NCBI RefSeq assembly: GCF_000368025.1 | Contig: NZ_KB849211.1 | Coordinates: forward strand, 123,907-187,906 | DNA: 64,000 bases | Source: Acinetobacter parvus DSM 16617 = CIP 108168 | GTDB lineage: Bacteria; Pseudomonadota; Gammaproteobacteria; Pseudomonadales; Moraxellaceae | Reading direction: 5' to 3' | In this document: in pieces, positions 35,240 through 43,918 of the stretch | Numbering within the stretch: position 1 is the stretch's first letter | How the letters are laid out: each line of letters starts with the position of its first letter | The notes under the pieces: model-generated | Told to the model about the DNA's origin: nothing | Seen by the model: only the letters and a program-made list of their open reading frames with translations | Databases searched by the model: none | Position numbers and translations under genes: made by a program

Positions 35240-35967
35240 CAATCTTTCCGACTCACTTCCCCAACAATTGGCCCTAAATTAAAAGTCTTGTCATGACGTT
35301 TAGTTTGGGACGAATATAAACTTGAAATTGAACCATCCAGATACAGCGCATTATCCACTTTTAGTTGTTGCTTAAAAAATTGTGCAAACTGATAGAAACT
35401 GACCCGTTGTTTCGAAATGACAAAATACAATTGATTATCCTTGATCCCCACACCATTCCTGATTTTTAAGGAATTTGAGTCAGGCAAGAACTGGCGATTC
35501 ATTTTGCCATTATTTACCAGCATAGGTCCTGACTGAGTGGCAAACTGAGGCTTAAACCCATCATGCTTATATTCCGTGGTTGTTTTAATCACCGCTTGTT
35601 GATCATTCCAGGCAACCACCCCATTCGGTTGCATAAAGAAGTTACCAAAACCTGTTTCTTCATTTAACTGATTTATTTGCTTTCCATTTTCGACATATAA
35701 CCCAACAGGTTGAAAGTCAGCATGATACATCCCTGCATTCATGGCAAAATTTAACTGTGCACATTTTGGCAACTCCCGTTTAATATTAGAAAACTTCTGG
35801 TAATAACGATCTGTCTTAGGACTTTTTAGGAACAATTTAAGCTGTCTCAGATCCTCTATTTTGATGACCTCATATTGAACATGTTGTACGTTAAATGTTT
35901 GTTGCCGCATTGCGTAAGTTGCTGGAACAATTGCCAATCCCAATACAATTAAAAGATATTTTTTCAT
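35233..35967 (-). CDS. Secreted DUF2233/phosphodiester-glycosidase-like protein
   Basis: A 244-residue protein with an N-terminal signal peptide (KKYLLIVLGLAIVPATYA, cleavage likely after YA). The mature domain is of the NAGPA/DUF2233 type: FAMNAGMYHADFQPVGLYV, FFMQPNGVVAW, ATQSGPMLVNNGK, RNGVGIKDN and NALYLDGSISSLY are the conserved blocks. NAGPA-fold enzymes cleave phosphodiester-linked sugars, and bacterial members may act on envelope polymers. It should be periplasmic. The start has a typical basic n-region. Confidence 0.88.
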   Translation of the reverse strand: MKKYLLIVLGLAIVPATYAMRQQTFNVQHVQYEVIKIEDLRQLKLFLKSPKTDRYYQKFSNIKRELPKCAQLNFAMNAGMYHADFQPVGLYVENGKQINQLNEETGFGNFFMQPNGVVAWNDQQAVIKTTTEYKHDGFKPQFATQSGPMLVNNGKMNRQFLPDSNSLKIRNGVGIKDNQLYFVISKQRVSFYQFAQFFKQQLKVDNALYLDGSISSLYSSQTKRHDKTFNLGPIVGEVSRKDCP

Positions 35968-36056
35968 TAGGCTATCAAACTTTCTTTTTCATATGGATTA
36001 TTTTCACACAATCAGGAAAAAAACAAGGCTCTAGTCTAGACCCTTATAAATATATA

Positions 36057-36389
36057 GGACTTACGCACTGTTATTTATAGACTTTCTGTGGTAGCAGATG
36101 ATTTTTATCGAGAATAAAGTCATCAATGAAGTTTTTGATCATTGGTCTAAATAATTTCTTCTGCCAACGATATACATTTTCAAAGATCTGCTCAAACTGG
36201 TTTTTTTGTATCTCCACGTAGGCCATCAAGGCTGAAAAAATATGATTCAAAATCAGTTTAGATCGTCTTACCTGAAACTTCTCAAATGGGTAATGTACAA
36301 GTTGCTGTAGAAACATGTTTAGTTCGTCTGATCACAGATACTTTATAAACTAGTTGAATACTTTTTTGAATCCGTCAATGCGTAAGTCC
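36057..36389. mobile_element. 333-bp MITE-like element with IS701-like ends
   Basis: Begins GGACTTACGCACTG and ends in the complement of GGACTTACGCATTG, so 13 of 14 terminal bases match and the outer 11 are identical to the terminal repeats of the IS701-like copies. The interior is unrelated to those copies. It contains one 81-codon frame on the minus strand. The flanks ATATA and TAATT do not form a target duplication. Probably an internally deleted derivative of a different but related IS. Confidence 0.75.
36071..36316 (-). pseudogene. Deleted transposase-like frame inside the MITE-like element
   Basis: An 81-residue basic, aromatic-rich product starting MFLQQLVHYPFEKF with RRSKLILNHIFSALMAYVE in the middle. 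The NHIFSALMAYVE segment resembles the helix following the catalytic Glu in IS4/IS701-type transposases (compare RNHICCCMLVWLQL in the IS copies). I read it as N- and C-terminal scraps of a transposase joined by deletion. No catalytic triad is present, so it cannot drive transposition alone. Confidence 0.5.
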
Positions 36390-36393
36390 TAAT

Positions 36394-37182
36394 TTATTTT
36401 CCGTACTGCTTTTTCAGGTACTCAACAATCTTGGCTGACTCAAACATCTTCACGCCTGTGTTTGGATCAACCAGATATGGCACCTGAATATCACGCCCCA
36501 TGACTTCAACCACTTTTTCACGCTTGCCATTAGGCAGTGGAATATAGTGGCCTGGTTTCAAACGTAAAACCGCAGGTCCCATATCTTGCCAGCGTTCTTT
36601 TGGTACATTATGTAGTACATAAGGGAGTTCTAATTCGGTTAAAACTTCACGCACTAAACGTGTATAAGGACTTGCCTCAAAGCTCCACAACTCTAATAAC
36701 TTTTCTGGAGCGGGACGATCTATAATCTGCTGGTCAATCCAGATACCACGACCCACATTGGCAACTGAAGCCAAAGCCGAAATATACGGAAGCTTTGGAT
36801 AGTGGCTGAATTTCCTAGGAGTTTGCCCTGTTTTACCATAATGCTTGAATAGATAATGAATAATCTCTTGTGACTCATAAAGTTGAGCCCCTGTATTTTC
36901 ATCAATTAAAAATGGAAACTGTTTTTTTCCACCTTTATCTTTTACAATTTGGCGATACTTCTTCCCACCTTTAGGACATGGATAAATTTCCACATCCAGA
37001 TTCAGCAAGGTAATGACCTCTCGAACACGGCGGCAAAAGGGTGAACCTTCAAACTCATAAAGTTTTAACGGTTTCGAAGGCTGATTCGGTTGGGGTGTTC
37101 CCATCACACCTCTTCCACCTTCAATTAAAGTTGCAACAACAGATTGTAAAACCTTAATTTGATGATTCACCATTTTCAGCAT
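36394..37182 (-). CDS. Tandem glutathione S-transferase N-domain protein
   Basis: A 262-residue protein made of two thioredoxin-fold GST N-domains in a row. The first (about 38-120) has EFEGSPFCRRVREVITLLNL with one Cys; the second (about 165-260) has SFEASPYTRLVREVLTELEL, where Thr replaces the Cys. Each ends with the matching PFLID/PYLVD and YESQEIIHYL/FESAKIVEYL blocks. No all-helical GST C-domain is present. AAGGA before ATG 37182 supports the start. It starts 12 bases after rraA, so both belong to one operon. Confidence 0.85.
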   Translation of the reverse strand: MLKMVNHQIKVLQSVVATLIEGGRGVMGTPQPNQPSKPLKLYEFEGSPFCRRVREVITLLNLDVEIYPCPKGGKKYRQIVKDKGGKKQFPFLIDENTGAQLYESQEIIHYLFKHYGKTGQTPRKFSHYPKLPYISALASVANVGRGIWIDQQIIDRPAPEKLLELWSFEASPYTRLVREVLTELELPYVLHNVPKERWQDMGPAVLRLKPGHYIPLPNGKREKVVEVMGRDIQVPYLVDPNTGVKMFESAKIVEYLKKQYGK

Positions 37183-37194
37183 ATCGTGTTCCTT

Positions 37195-37707
37195 TTAGCA
37201 GTCGACCAACTTTTCTTTAACAATCACAATTCCGTTATTATCAGCATAGATATAATCACCAGAACTGATTGTTACGCCACCAAAATACAAGGTAATATCA
37301 ACTTCACCTATGCCTTTACGGTTACTTTTTTGTGGAATTGCAGCCAATGCATGAACCCCTAAATCCAGTTCAGCAATCGCGTCAACATCACGCACACAGC
37401 CATAAATCACCACACCATTCCAATGATTCTTCACAGCTGATTCAGCAATCAAATCGCCCATTAGCGCGCAACGCATGGAAGCCCCACCATCCACAACCAG
37501 CACCTTGCCTGTACCGTCAGTTGCCAATAGCTCTTTTACACGTGAGTTATCTTCAAAACACTTGACTGTTACAACCTGCCCACCAAAAGTTTTACGCGCA
37601 CCATAACTTTTAAAGAATTTTCCATCCAGGCTTGGTGTGACGACTTGTAGGTCTTTCTCAGGATTATCATCTAACAGGTCACAGGTTACAAAAGGGATTG
37701 TTGCCAC
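37195..37707 (-). CDS. rraA: Regulator of RNase E activity RraA-like
   Basis: A 170-residue member of the RraA/MenG-like fold, reported in E. coli to bind and inhibit RNase E. The core VLVVDGGASMRCALMGDLIA with AVKNHWNGVVIYGCVRD and the trailing DIPFF-like block (VTISSGDYIYADNNGIVIV) identify it. Some members of the fold are aldolases for 4-hydroxy-4-methyl-2-oxoglutarate, so that remains an alternative. It follows the NAD(P)-binding gene by 12 bases. Confidence 0.9.
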   Translation of the reverse strand: MATIPFVTCDLLDDNPEKDLQVVTPSLDGKFFKSYGARKTFGGQVVTVKCFEDNSRVKELLATDGTGKVLVVDGGASMRCALMGDLIAESAVKNHWNGVVIYGCVRDVDAIAELDLGVHALAAIPQKSNRKGIGEVDITLYFGGVTISSGDYIYADNNGIVIVKEKLVDC

Positions 37708-37719
37708 TGAAGTTCTCCA

Positions 37720-38400
37720 TTATTGGGTTTGTTGTATACTCAAATTATCATACAGCTTAAATGCAGCTGATTGGGTCTGGGCTGCGACCAGCATAGTATG
37801 CGCCAATTGTTCAGCTGATACAGGCTTAACTTTAAACGGCTTGGTCCAAGCTTTTTCGACCAGTTTATATACGGTCTGAGCCATATCTTCCAACACCCTT
37901 ACTTCACTGCGCTTACCAATCAACAATGAAGGCTGGAAAATTGAAAGTTTATAAATTGAGAGGCTTTTGAGATATTGTTCCAGTTCACCCTTTACCTTAT
38001 TGTAGAAAATTGGCGATTTAGCATTCGCTCCCAAGGCACTGACAACCAATAAATGAATATTTTTATCCTGAACCAGATCAGCAAAGTGTGCATTGATTTC
38101 ATAATCAATTGCATAAAATTTTTCTTTTGAACCCGCCTGTTTAATGGTGCTTCCCAAGCAGCTAAACGCATGGGTATGTGAACTGACGTCCTCATCATTC
38201 AACAAAAGAAAATCTTCCAGAATAAGCTGTGTTACTTTACTATAAGATTTTAATATATCTGAATTTTTTCTCACCACAACCGTGATTAAACTAAAATCAT
38301 CTGATTGTTGCAACCGTTCCACCAAGGCCTGGCCAACCAGACCCGTTGCACCAATCACAATTGCTTTTTTATCACCTCTTTTCATTTTTATATCACTCAA
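37720..38400 (-). CDS. NAD(P)-binding atypical SDR/NmrA-like protein
   Basis: A 226-residue Rossmann protein of the extended/atypical SDR group, similar to YbjT/HTATIP2-like sequences. The dinucleotide loop is AIVIGATGLVGQALVERL and the domain contains FSCLGSTIKQAGSKEKFYAI, with HLLVVSALGANA as the strand before the active region and SIFQPSLLIGKRSE following. The canonical SDR Tyr-x3-Lys is replaced by FYNKVKGELE, in which Tyr and Lys remain. First gene of the minus-strand trio with rraA and the GST protein. Confidence 0.85.
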   Translation of the reverse strand: MSDIKMKRGDKKAIVIGATGLVGQALVERLQQSDDFSLITVVVRKNSDILKSYSKVTQLILEDFLLLNDEDVSSHTHAFSCLGSTIKQAGSKEKFYAIDYEINAHFADLVQDKNIHLLVVSALGANAKSPIFYNKVKGELEQYLKSLSIYKLSIFQPSLLIGKRSEVRVLEDMAQTVYKLVEKAWTKPFKVKPVSAEQLAHTMLVAAQTQSAAFKLYDNLSIQQTQ

Positions 38401-38596
38401 GTTATAACTAGGGTTAATGTAACGTTTTCTTGCAAGATTATCACCTGTTAAATGTAGTTAAACACATTACAAGGCTTGACTTCGCGACGTAGTTTCCTCA
38501 AAATATGGCACTTGTTTACGGGCTGGTGAATGTTTCCAATTTTGTTGGTTTAAACTTCAGCCCGCCCAGACCAACTTATTTTCAAGGAGTGCACGA

Positions 38597-38863
38597 GTGG
38601 CAAACTCTGCTCAAGCTAAAAAACGTGCTCGTCAAAACGTTAAAGCACGCAAACACAACGCAAGCTTGCGTTCTATGGTTCGTACTTACATCAAACGTAC
38701 AGTAAATGCAATCGCTGCTGGTGATTATGGTGTTGCTACAGAAGCTTACAAAAAAGCTGTTCCTGTAATCGACCGTATGGCTGATAAAGGCATCATCCAC
38801 AAAAATAAAGCTGCTCGTCACAAGAGCCGCTTAAACGCTCAAATTAAAGCTTTAGCTAACTAA
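38597..38863 (+). CDS. rpsT: 30S ribosomal protein S20
   Basis: The 88-residue primary 16S-binding protein S20. The sequence begins (V/M)[19 protein letters not shown] and ends [20 protein letters not shown], all typical. The start is GTG at 38597, with AAGGAG 7 bases upstream; a poor start codon is also known for E. coli rpsT and is linked to autogenous control. It is monocistronic, with a strong terminator. Confidence 0.97.
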   Translation: MANSAQAKKRARQNVKARKHNASLRSMVRTYIKRTVNAIAAGDYGVATEAYKKAVPVIDRMADKGIIHKNKAARHKSRLNAQIKALAN

Positions 38864-38875
38864 TTTGATGCATGT

Positions 38876-38905
38876 AAAAAAGCCCGATTTTCGGGCTTTT
38901 TTATT
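38876..38905 (+). terminator. Terminator of rpsT
   Basis: AAAGCCCGA/TCGGGCTTT stem with a TTT-containing loop and T6 following. Confidence 0.9.
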
Positions 38906-38981
38906 ATCTTCAATTTACTAATGCAACGTTAGTAGTTTGTTAATTTTAAATTGCACAATTAAATCATACTTTTCAAAAGTC

Positions 38982-39713
38982 TTATTTATTCTGAAAATCT
39001 TTAATGACCAGTTCATGCTTTTGACCACGCCAAATCCATTTTAGCTTACTATTGCTAAAATCCTCTCCCTCAAACCAGACAAACAGCCCCTCCATCATGT
39101 CAGGCCAATCGGACTGTTCAATTTGTTTGTTACCTGAAATAACAGCAACAATCGCAGCAAGAATGGTGTCGTGGCTAACAGCCAAGCTTAAACCCTGATG
39201 TTGCGTCGGATGGGTATGATATAACAGCTCCAGAACATCAAAAACGCCTGTAATTGGATGTTTCATACCAGGCAAAGCATTGTTCACAAAACTATTAATA
39301 AACCCTAATGCACCTTGTTTACGGAAATAGGGCGCAGCCTGCTGAATATCCAGTACAAAGCTGCCTGGTTCAACCAGCAAACGCTGTTCAACAATTTCAA
39401 TGGTATGGGTATTAACCACTTTATGGGTGCGATCCGCACCCTCTATCATCAATGCGGCGGTATCCACGCAACGCTGGATTGGGCTTGAAATACAGTGCTG
39501 AATGGCCCGATCTGTATTCTGAATTAAATACTGCCCCCATGCATAGGCAAGCTCCCGCCCCTGTTCAGTCAACTGTAGATCATAGCTTGCCAAGCCCTGA
39601 CCATTTACCAGCTCACGCAGCGAGTGGCGGGTAAATAAAGTCACTGGGGTTGAAGCATTGGGAAGTAAATCAATTGCTTCAAACATACTTTTTGGCAATA
39701 AATGCAGGGCCAT
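38982..39713 (-). CDS. Histidine phosphatase family protein
   Basis: A 243-residue member of the phosphoglycerate-mutase-like superfamily. The catalytic His is in VTLFTRHSLRE (RH signature with R before), a second Arg in SSPIQRCVDTA, and the late catalytic His in AVSHDTILAA. It resembles acid-phosphatase-like branch 2 members in having the HD motif, though no signal peptide is present, so it is cytoplasmic. The substrate is unknown. It is on the same strand as cysQ, 55 bases downstream. Confidence 0.85.
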   Translation of the reverse strand: MALHLLPKSMFEAIDLLPNASTPVTLFTRHSLRELVNGQGLASYDLQLTEQGRELAYAWGQYLIQNTDRAIQHCISSPIQRCVDTAALMIEGADRTHKVVNTHTIEIVEQRLLVEPGSFVLDIQQAAPYFRKQGALGFINSFVNNALPGMKHPITGVFDVLELLYHTHPTQHQGLSLAVSHDTILAAIVAVISGNKQIEQSDWPDMMEGLFVWFEGEDFSNSKLKWIWRGQKHELVIKDFQNK

Positions 39714-39768
39714 ATTACAATTATAAAAGATAAGAATTTAGCCCACTATACCATGAGCTGCTCAACTC

Positions 39769-40626
39769 TCAATCTAAAATGCCTGAATGACTCAAGGCAT
39801 CATAAGCAATTTTTTTGCAATCCTGATCTCTAAAGGCGATAAAACCCTTGTTCAGCACAGTCTCACGCTGGTTGTACTGAAATGGCTTGCCATCCAGCGT
39901 CATCAAACCACCACCAATACTTTCCAGAAAAGCCTGTCCTGAACTGGTGTCCCATTCAGAGGTTGGATGAAAGCGCGGATAAATATCAATTTCCCCCTCC
40001 AGCATCATACAGAATTTATAGGCGCTGCCCGCCTCACGACGAATAACCTCACGATACCGCAAAATCTGTTCAATAAAGTTTTTGTATTTTGGATTCTTAC
40101 TATGATGACTCAGGCCAATTTGAATTGCTGCTTCAGCCACATGTTCTTCAATCTGGTACTGCGACCATTGCTGGCGGCTAAAACTGTATTTATAAGGCTG
40201 CTGTGAGGTATAACCGATATACATCACCTGTTCACACGGCACCGCAATAATCGCGAAAGTAGTTTGACTGTCTTCAATCAGGCTCAGGTTGATGGTAAAT
40301 TCATCACGTTCATGAATAAACTCCTTGGTTCCATCAAGAGGATCAAGCATCCAGCAACGTTGCCATGCAGCTCGGGCAGAATAATCACTTTCTTCTGACA
40401 ATACAGGCAAATCGGGGGTTATTTCCGCCAAGTGCTTTAATAAAAAACGGTTTATCTTGAGGTCAGCCTGTGTCACAGGTGAATCATCACTTTTTTCCTG
40501 AATATTAAACTCGCAACCTGCACAATAACTTTGGTATTCTTCCAGCAATATTTGACTTGCCTGCGCCATGATTGGCACAAGTTGCGAAATCAACTGATCC
40601 TGTGGGGCAAGCGTTTTAATAAACAT
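39769..40626 (-). CDS. cysQ: 3'(2'),5'-bisphosphate nucleotidase
   Basis: A 285-residue magnesium-dependent phosphatase that degrades PAP arising in sulfate assimilation. Metal-binding blocks are VLSEESDYSAR, WMLDPLDGTKEF and PTSEWDTSSGQAFL, in the order of the FIG superfamily, with YKFCMMLEGEIDIYPR in between. The length and DGTKEF variant match CysQ rather than inositol monophosphatase. It is divergent from the HAD gene, only 11 bases between starts, so their promoters overlap the opposite coding ends. Confidence 0.92.
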   Translation of the reverse strand: MFIKTLAPQDQLISQLVPIMAQASQILLEEYQSYCAGCEFNIQEKSDDSPVTQADLKINRFLLKHLAEITPDLPVLSEESDYSARAAWQRCWMLDPLDGTKEFIHERDEFTINLSLIEDSQTTFAIIAVPCEQVMYIGYTSQQPYKYSFSRQQWSQYQIEEHVAEAAIQIGLSHHSKNPKYKNFIEQILRYREVIRREAGSAYKFCMMLEGEIDIYPRFHPTSEWDTSSGQAFLESIGGGLMTLDGKPFQYNQRETVLNKGFIAFRDQDCKKIAYDALSHSGILD

Positions 40627-40637
40627 AGATCAACCTT

Positions 40638-41342
40638 ATGTCATATTCAGATTTACAGCAGCAACCCATCATATTCTTTGATATGGATGGCACTTTACTT
40701 GATTTAGCCTTTGACGATTTCATCTGGAATCATTGTTTGCCAGAGCGACATGCCCAGGTCCATCAATGCAGTCTGCAACAGAGCCAACAAACCCTGTTTC
40801 AGTTCTACCAACAGCATAAGCATACACTATCTTGGTATTCTTCGGCTTACTGGACGGCGAAAGTTGGTGTTGATGTATTACAACTCCAATACGAACATCG
40901 TGAAAGAATTCGTGCCCGTATAGGCTGTCATCAACTTTTGCAACAACTCAAAAATCGGGGCTATCGCTGCTGGTTACTGACCAATGCTGACCACGCAGGG
41001 CTACAGCTTAAACTTGAAAATATCGAGTTAAGCCCCTATTTTGAAGTAATGGTCAGCAGTGAGGAACTGGGACATGCCAAGGAGGAAGTTGCATTTTGGC
41101 AAAAGCTACAACAACTGCATCCCTTTAATCCAGCCCAAGCTGTTTTTGTGGATGACACCATTGCGGTACTCAAAGGTGCAGAAGACTTTGGCATCGCTCA
41201 ACTATTCAGTATTCTACAGCCCTCAAGTGCAAAGCCTGCAAGAGCGGCAACAGAACTTCCTTACCCTGCACTCGACCATCTCACTGAACTTGTCGATTAT
41301 CTTGAAATTAAACTACAGGATACAGATGCAAAAACAGCATGA
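40638..41342 (+). CDS. HAD hydrolase, YrfG-like GMP/IMP nucleotidase
   Basis: A 234-residue HAD phosphatase with motif I IIFFDMDGTLLDLAFDDFIW, motif II CWLLTNAD, lysine/motif III GHAKEEVAFW and motif IV FVDDTIAVLKGA. The DLAFDDFIWNHCLPERHA block is characteristic of YrfG, which dephosphorylates GMP and IMP. It overlaps the Hsp15 gene by 17 bases, as yrfG and hslR are also neighbours in E. coli, supporting the assignment. Confidence 0.92.
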   Translation: MSYSDLQQQPIIFFDMDGTLLDLAFDDFIWNHCLPERHAQVHQCSLQQSQQTLFQFYQQHKHTLSWYSSAYWTAKVGVDVLQLQYEHRERIRARIGCHQLLQQLKNRGYRCWLLTNADHAGLQLKLENIELSPYFEVMVSSEELGHAKEEVAFWQKLQQLHPFNPAQAVFVDDTIAVLKGAEDFGIAQLFSILQPSSAKPARAATELPYPALDHLTELVDYLEIKLQDTDAKTA

Positions 41343-41754
41343 ACCAGCAAGCATGGATGCCATGCGCATTGATAAATGGCTTTGGGCAGCGCGTTTTTTT
41401 AAGACACGCTCCCTTGCCAAGGCTGCCATAGAGGGCGGTAAAGTCCATCACCAGAATGAACGCGTCAAGGTATCCAAAGACGTGCGCATTGGTATGGAAC
41501 TCACCATCCAGCAGGGTTTTGAGAAAAAAACCGTAATCATCAAGGCTCTTTCTGCGGTTCGTGGTGGCGCACCAATTGCCCAGCAGCTTTATGAAGAAAC
41601 AGCAGAAAGTATTGAACGTCGGGAGTTGCATGCCTCACAGCGAAAAATGCATAATCTAGCCCGACCAGATCACCGACCAAGTAAAAAAGACCGTCGTGAT
41701 ATCAATCGTTTTAAACATGAAAATGCTCAATCATGGTCTTACCATGACGAGTAA
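41326..41754 (+). CDS. hslR: Heat-shock protein 15 (S4 domain)
   Basis: A 142-residue RNA-binding protein with an S4 domain at about residues 12-75: MRIDKWLWAARFFKTRSLAK and AAIEGGKVHHQNERVK are diagnostic of Hsp15. It binds free 50S subunits carrying stalled nascent chains and helps rescue them. The basic C-terminal tail (KKDRRDINRFKHEN) is usual. I place the start at ATG 41326, with CAGGA upstream, inside the 3' end of the HAD gene; a longer frame begins at 41059 but is the shadow of that gene. Confidence 0.93.
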   Translation: MQKQHEPASMDAMRIDKWLWAARFFKTRSLAKAAIEGGKVHHQNERVKVSKDVRIGMELTIQQGFEKKTVIIKALSAVRGGAPIAQQLYEETAESIERRELHASQRKMHNLARPDHRPSKKDRRDINRFKHENAQSWSYHDE

Positions 41755-41780
41755 TTTTTACAATAATGGATGCGTCATCT

Positions 41781-41878
41781 TGTGTCGTACAGACACGGAT
41801 CAGATGTAGAATAAACAATGAGAATCTGCCACTATACCCAAGTCCCAACAAGTTGAGATTCAATACATCCACTTGGGT
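41781..41878 (+). promoter_or_regulatory. Structured recA leader with two hairpins
   Basis: In the 159 bases before recA, GTGTC/GACAC (41782-41786, 41792-41796) form a small hairpin, and ACCCAAGT/ACTTGGGT (41836-41843, 41871-41878) form a second one whose 27-base loop contains a further CAAC-AA-GTTG fold. I see no CTGT-N8-ACAG LexA box. A structured recA leader acting post-transcriptionally has been reported for A. baumannii, as I recall. Confidence 0.6.
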
Positions 41879-41913
41879 TAGTCGTTAAGAAGATAAAGTT
41901 TTGAGGTTTTGAG

Positions 41914-42960
41914 ATGGATGATAATAAAAACAAGGCGTTACAAGCTGCATTAAGCCAGATTGAGAAACAGTTTGGTAAAAATACGGTGATGCGCCTCGGT
42001 GACAATACAGTACAGGCAGTTGAAGCTGTCTCTACAGGTTCCTTAACACTGGATATCGCACTCGGCATTGGCGGATTACCAAAAGGCCGTATCATTGAGA
42101 TTTATGGTCCTGAATCTTCAGGTAAAACCACCATGACATTACAGGCGATTGCACAGTGTCAAAAAAATGGTGGCACCTGTGCCTTTATTGATGCGGAACA
42201 TGCCCTAGACCCGCAGTATGCGCGTAAATTAGGCGTGGATATTGACAACCTGCTGGTATCACAACCAGACCATGGTGAACAGGCGTTGGAAATTGCCGAC
42301 ATGCTGGTTCGTTCAGGTGCAATTGACTTAATCGTTGTCGACTCTGTTGCGGCGTTAACCCCTAAAGCTGAAATTGAAGGCGAAATGGGTGACTCACATA
42401 TGGGGTTGCAGGCACGCTTGATGAGTCAGGCATTACGTAAAATCACGGGTAATGCAAAACGCTCCAACTGTATGGTGATCTTCATTAACCAGATTCGTAT
42501 GAAGATTGGTGTAATGTTCGGTAGCCCTGAAACCACAACAGGTGGTAACGCACTTAAGTTCTATGCTTCTGTACGTCTGGACATTCGCCGTATTGGACAG
42601 GTTAAGGAGGGCGATGAAATTGTGGGTTCTGAAACCAGGGTTAAGGTTGTGAAGAACAAAATGGCGCCTCCTTTCCGTGAAGCAGTGTTCCAGATTATGT
42701 ATGGCAAAGGCACCAACCAACTCGGTGAACTTGTAGACCTTGCGGTACAGCAGGAAATCGTACAAAAGGCGGGTGCATGGTACTCTTATCAAGGCAACAA
42801 AATTGGTCAGGGTAAAAATAACGTGATTCGTCATTTTGAAGAAAACCCACAAATGGCTCAGGAAATTGAAAAGCTTATTCGTGAGCAACTTCTCACCAAA
42901 AACAATAATGAAGCCGCACAAACTGAAGATGCAGAAGAACCAGACTTGTTAGAAAACTAA
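41914..42960 (+). CDS. recA: Recombinase RecA
   Basis: A 348-residue ATP-dependent strand-exchange protein. Walker A GPESSGKT is at residues 65-72; [38 protein letters not shown] and [16 protein letters not shown] are the conserved Walker B and L1/L2 neighbourhood. The C-terminus is acidic ([14 protein letters not shown]), as usual. TTTGAGGTTTTGAG before the ATG includes a GAGG site. It is followed by a short terminator and recX. Confidence 0.98.
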   Translation: MDDNKNKALQAALSQIEKQFGKNTVMRLGDNTVQAVEAVSTGSLTLDIALGIGGLPKGRIIEIYGPESSGKTTMTLQAIAQCQKNGGTCAFIDAEHALDPQYARKLGVDIDNLLVSQPDHGEQALEIADMLVRSGAIDLIVVDSVAALTPKAEIEGEMGDSHMGLQARLMSQALRKITGNAKRSNCMVIFINQIRMKIGVMFGSPETTTGGNALKFYASVRLDIRRIGQVKEGDEIVGSETRVKVVKNKMAPPFREAVFQIMYGKGTNQLGELVDLAVQQEIVQKAGAWYSYQGNKIGQGKNNVIRHFEENPQMAQEIEKLIREQLLTKNNNEAAQTEDAEEPDLLEN

Positions 42961-42966
42961 GCTAGA

Positions 42967-42986
42967 ACGCCCTACGGGGCGTTTTT
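42967..42986 (+). terminator. Small terminator between recA and recX
   Basis: ACGCCC/GGGCGT with a 4-base loop and T5. It probably attenuates, so that recX is made at a low level by read-through, the arrangement known in E. coli. Confidence 0.75.
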
Positions 42987-43002
42987 GTTTCATGAGGAAA
43001 AT

Positions 43003-43485
43003 ATGTTGAATTCAGAAAAAGCTGAAAAGCCCAAAACCCTGACAGGTCAGAGACTACGCTCTTATGCCTTTGCCCTACTGACCCGCCGTGACTACTCACA
43101 AGCGGAGTTAATCACAAAACTCAATCAATATGCAGTTCATCCTGATGAGGTGGCAAATCTGGTGGAGGAATTAGCTGGGCAAAACTATCAGAGTGACCAA
43201 CGCGTTGCCGAACAGACTTTGGCCAGCCAAATTCGCAAGGGAAAAGGCTTACAACGCATCAAACAGACATTAAAGGCCAAGCAGCTCGATACTGAATTGA
43301 TTACCGAAGAACTTCAAGATATTGACTGGTATGAACAGGCGTATCAGCTCAAGGTTAAAAAATTTGGAGAGGCTGTAACCAAGGATCCAAAAACAAAGGC
43401 AAAACAAATTCGGTTTTTACAATACCGTGGCTTTGATATGGATGTAATTATGAAAGCGGTTGCCCGAACGAGCGAAGAAGAGTGA
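43003..43485 (+). CDS. recX: RecA modulator RecX
   Basis: A 160-residue helical protein that binds RecA filaments and limits their growth. Three RecX helical repeats are visible, the first as RLRSYAFALLTRRDYSQAEL and the later ones with LVEELAGQNYQSDQRVAEQT and RKGKGLQRIKQTLKAKQLD. ATG 43003 has GAGGA 6 bases upstream; the frame is open from TTG 42985 but that start would lie in the terminator. The stop is within a few bases of the SRP RNA gene on the other strand. Confidence 0.93.
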   Translation: MLNSEKAEKPKTLTGQRLRSYAFALLTRRDYSQAELITKLNQYAVHPDEVANLVEELAGQNYQSDQRVAEQTLASQIRKGKGLQRIKQTLKAKQLDTELITEELQDIDWYEQAYQLKVKKFGEAVTKDPKTKAKQIRFLQYRGFDMDVIMKAVARTSEEE

Positions 43486-43487
43486 TT

Positions 43488-43606
<119 letters not shown>

Positions 43607-43918
43607 TGACAAAGTATAGAGATTTTTACCTGAGTTGCAAGACTTGTCTCTGTTTTTCAGTAAGTTTTTAATTCAACTGCCTAATTCCTCATCAATACTG
43701 CCACTATATCTTTATAACCGACTTAAAAGCTGTATAAACATTAAACAACAGCTCTCTAATTCTCTTCAAAAGTGCTTGAAGATTGTAAATGCTTATTGCA
43801 TTTAAACGAGTTGCTGTTTTAATGGCTAAATCAAAAACGTGTATTCGGTGTGTTGCAAGTAAAAAATGAAGACTTGTTCGCCCACAGCTTTGTTTTTCAA
43901 CTTTATGGATGAATTTTC
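43607..43918. other. Intergenic region ffs/cpoB
   Basis: About 310 bases without a gene. It must hold the promoter of ffs (reading left) and that of cpoB (reading right). The right part is AT-rich with TTGCAAG-type and TATAAAC-like strings, but no unambiguous promoter or operator can be chosen. Confidence 0.5.

Noticed and set aside
41059..41325. N-terminal extension of the Hsp15 frame
   Set aside because: This part is the out-of-frame shadow of the HAD nucleotidase gene; Hsp15 proteins begin near the Met at 41326.
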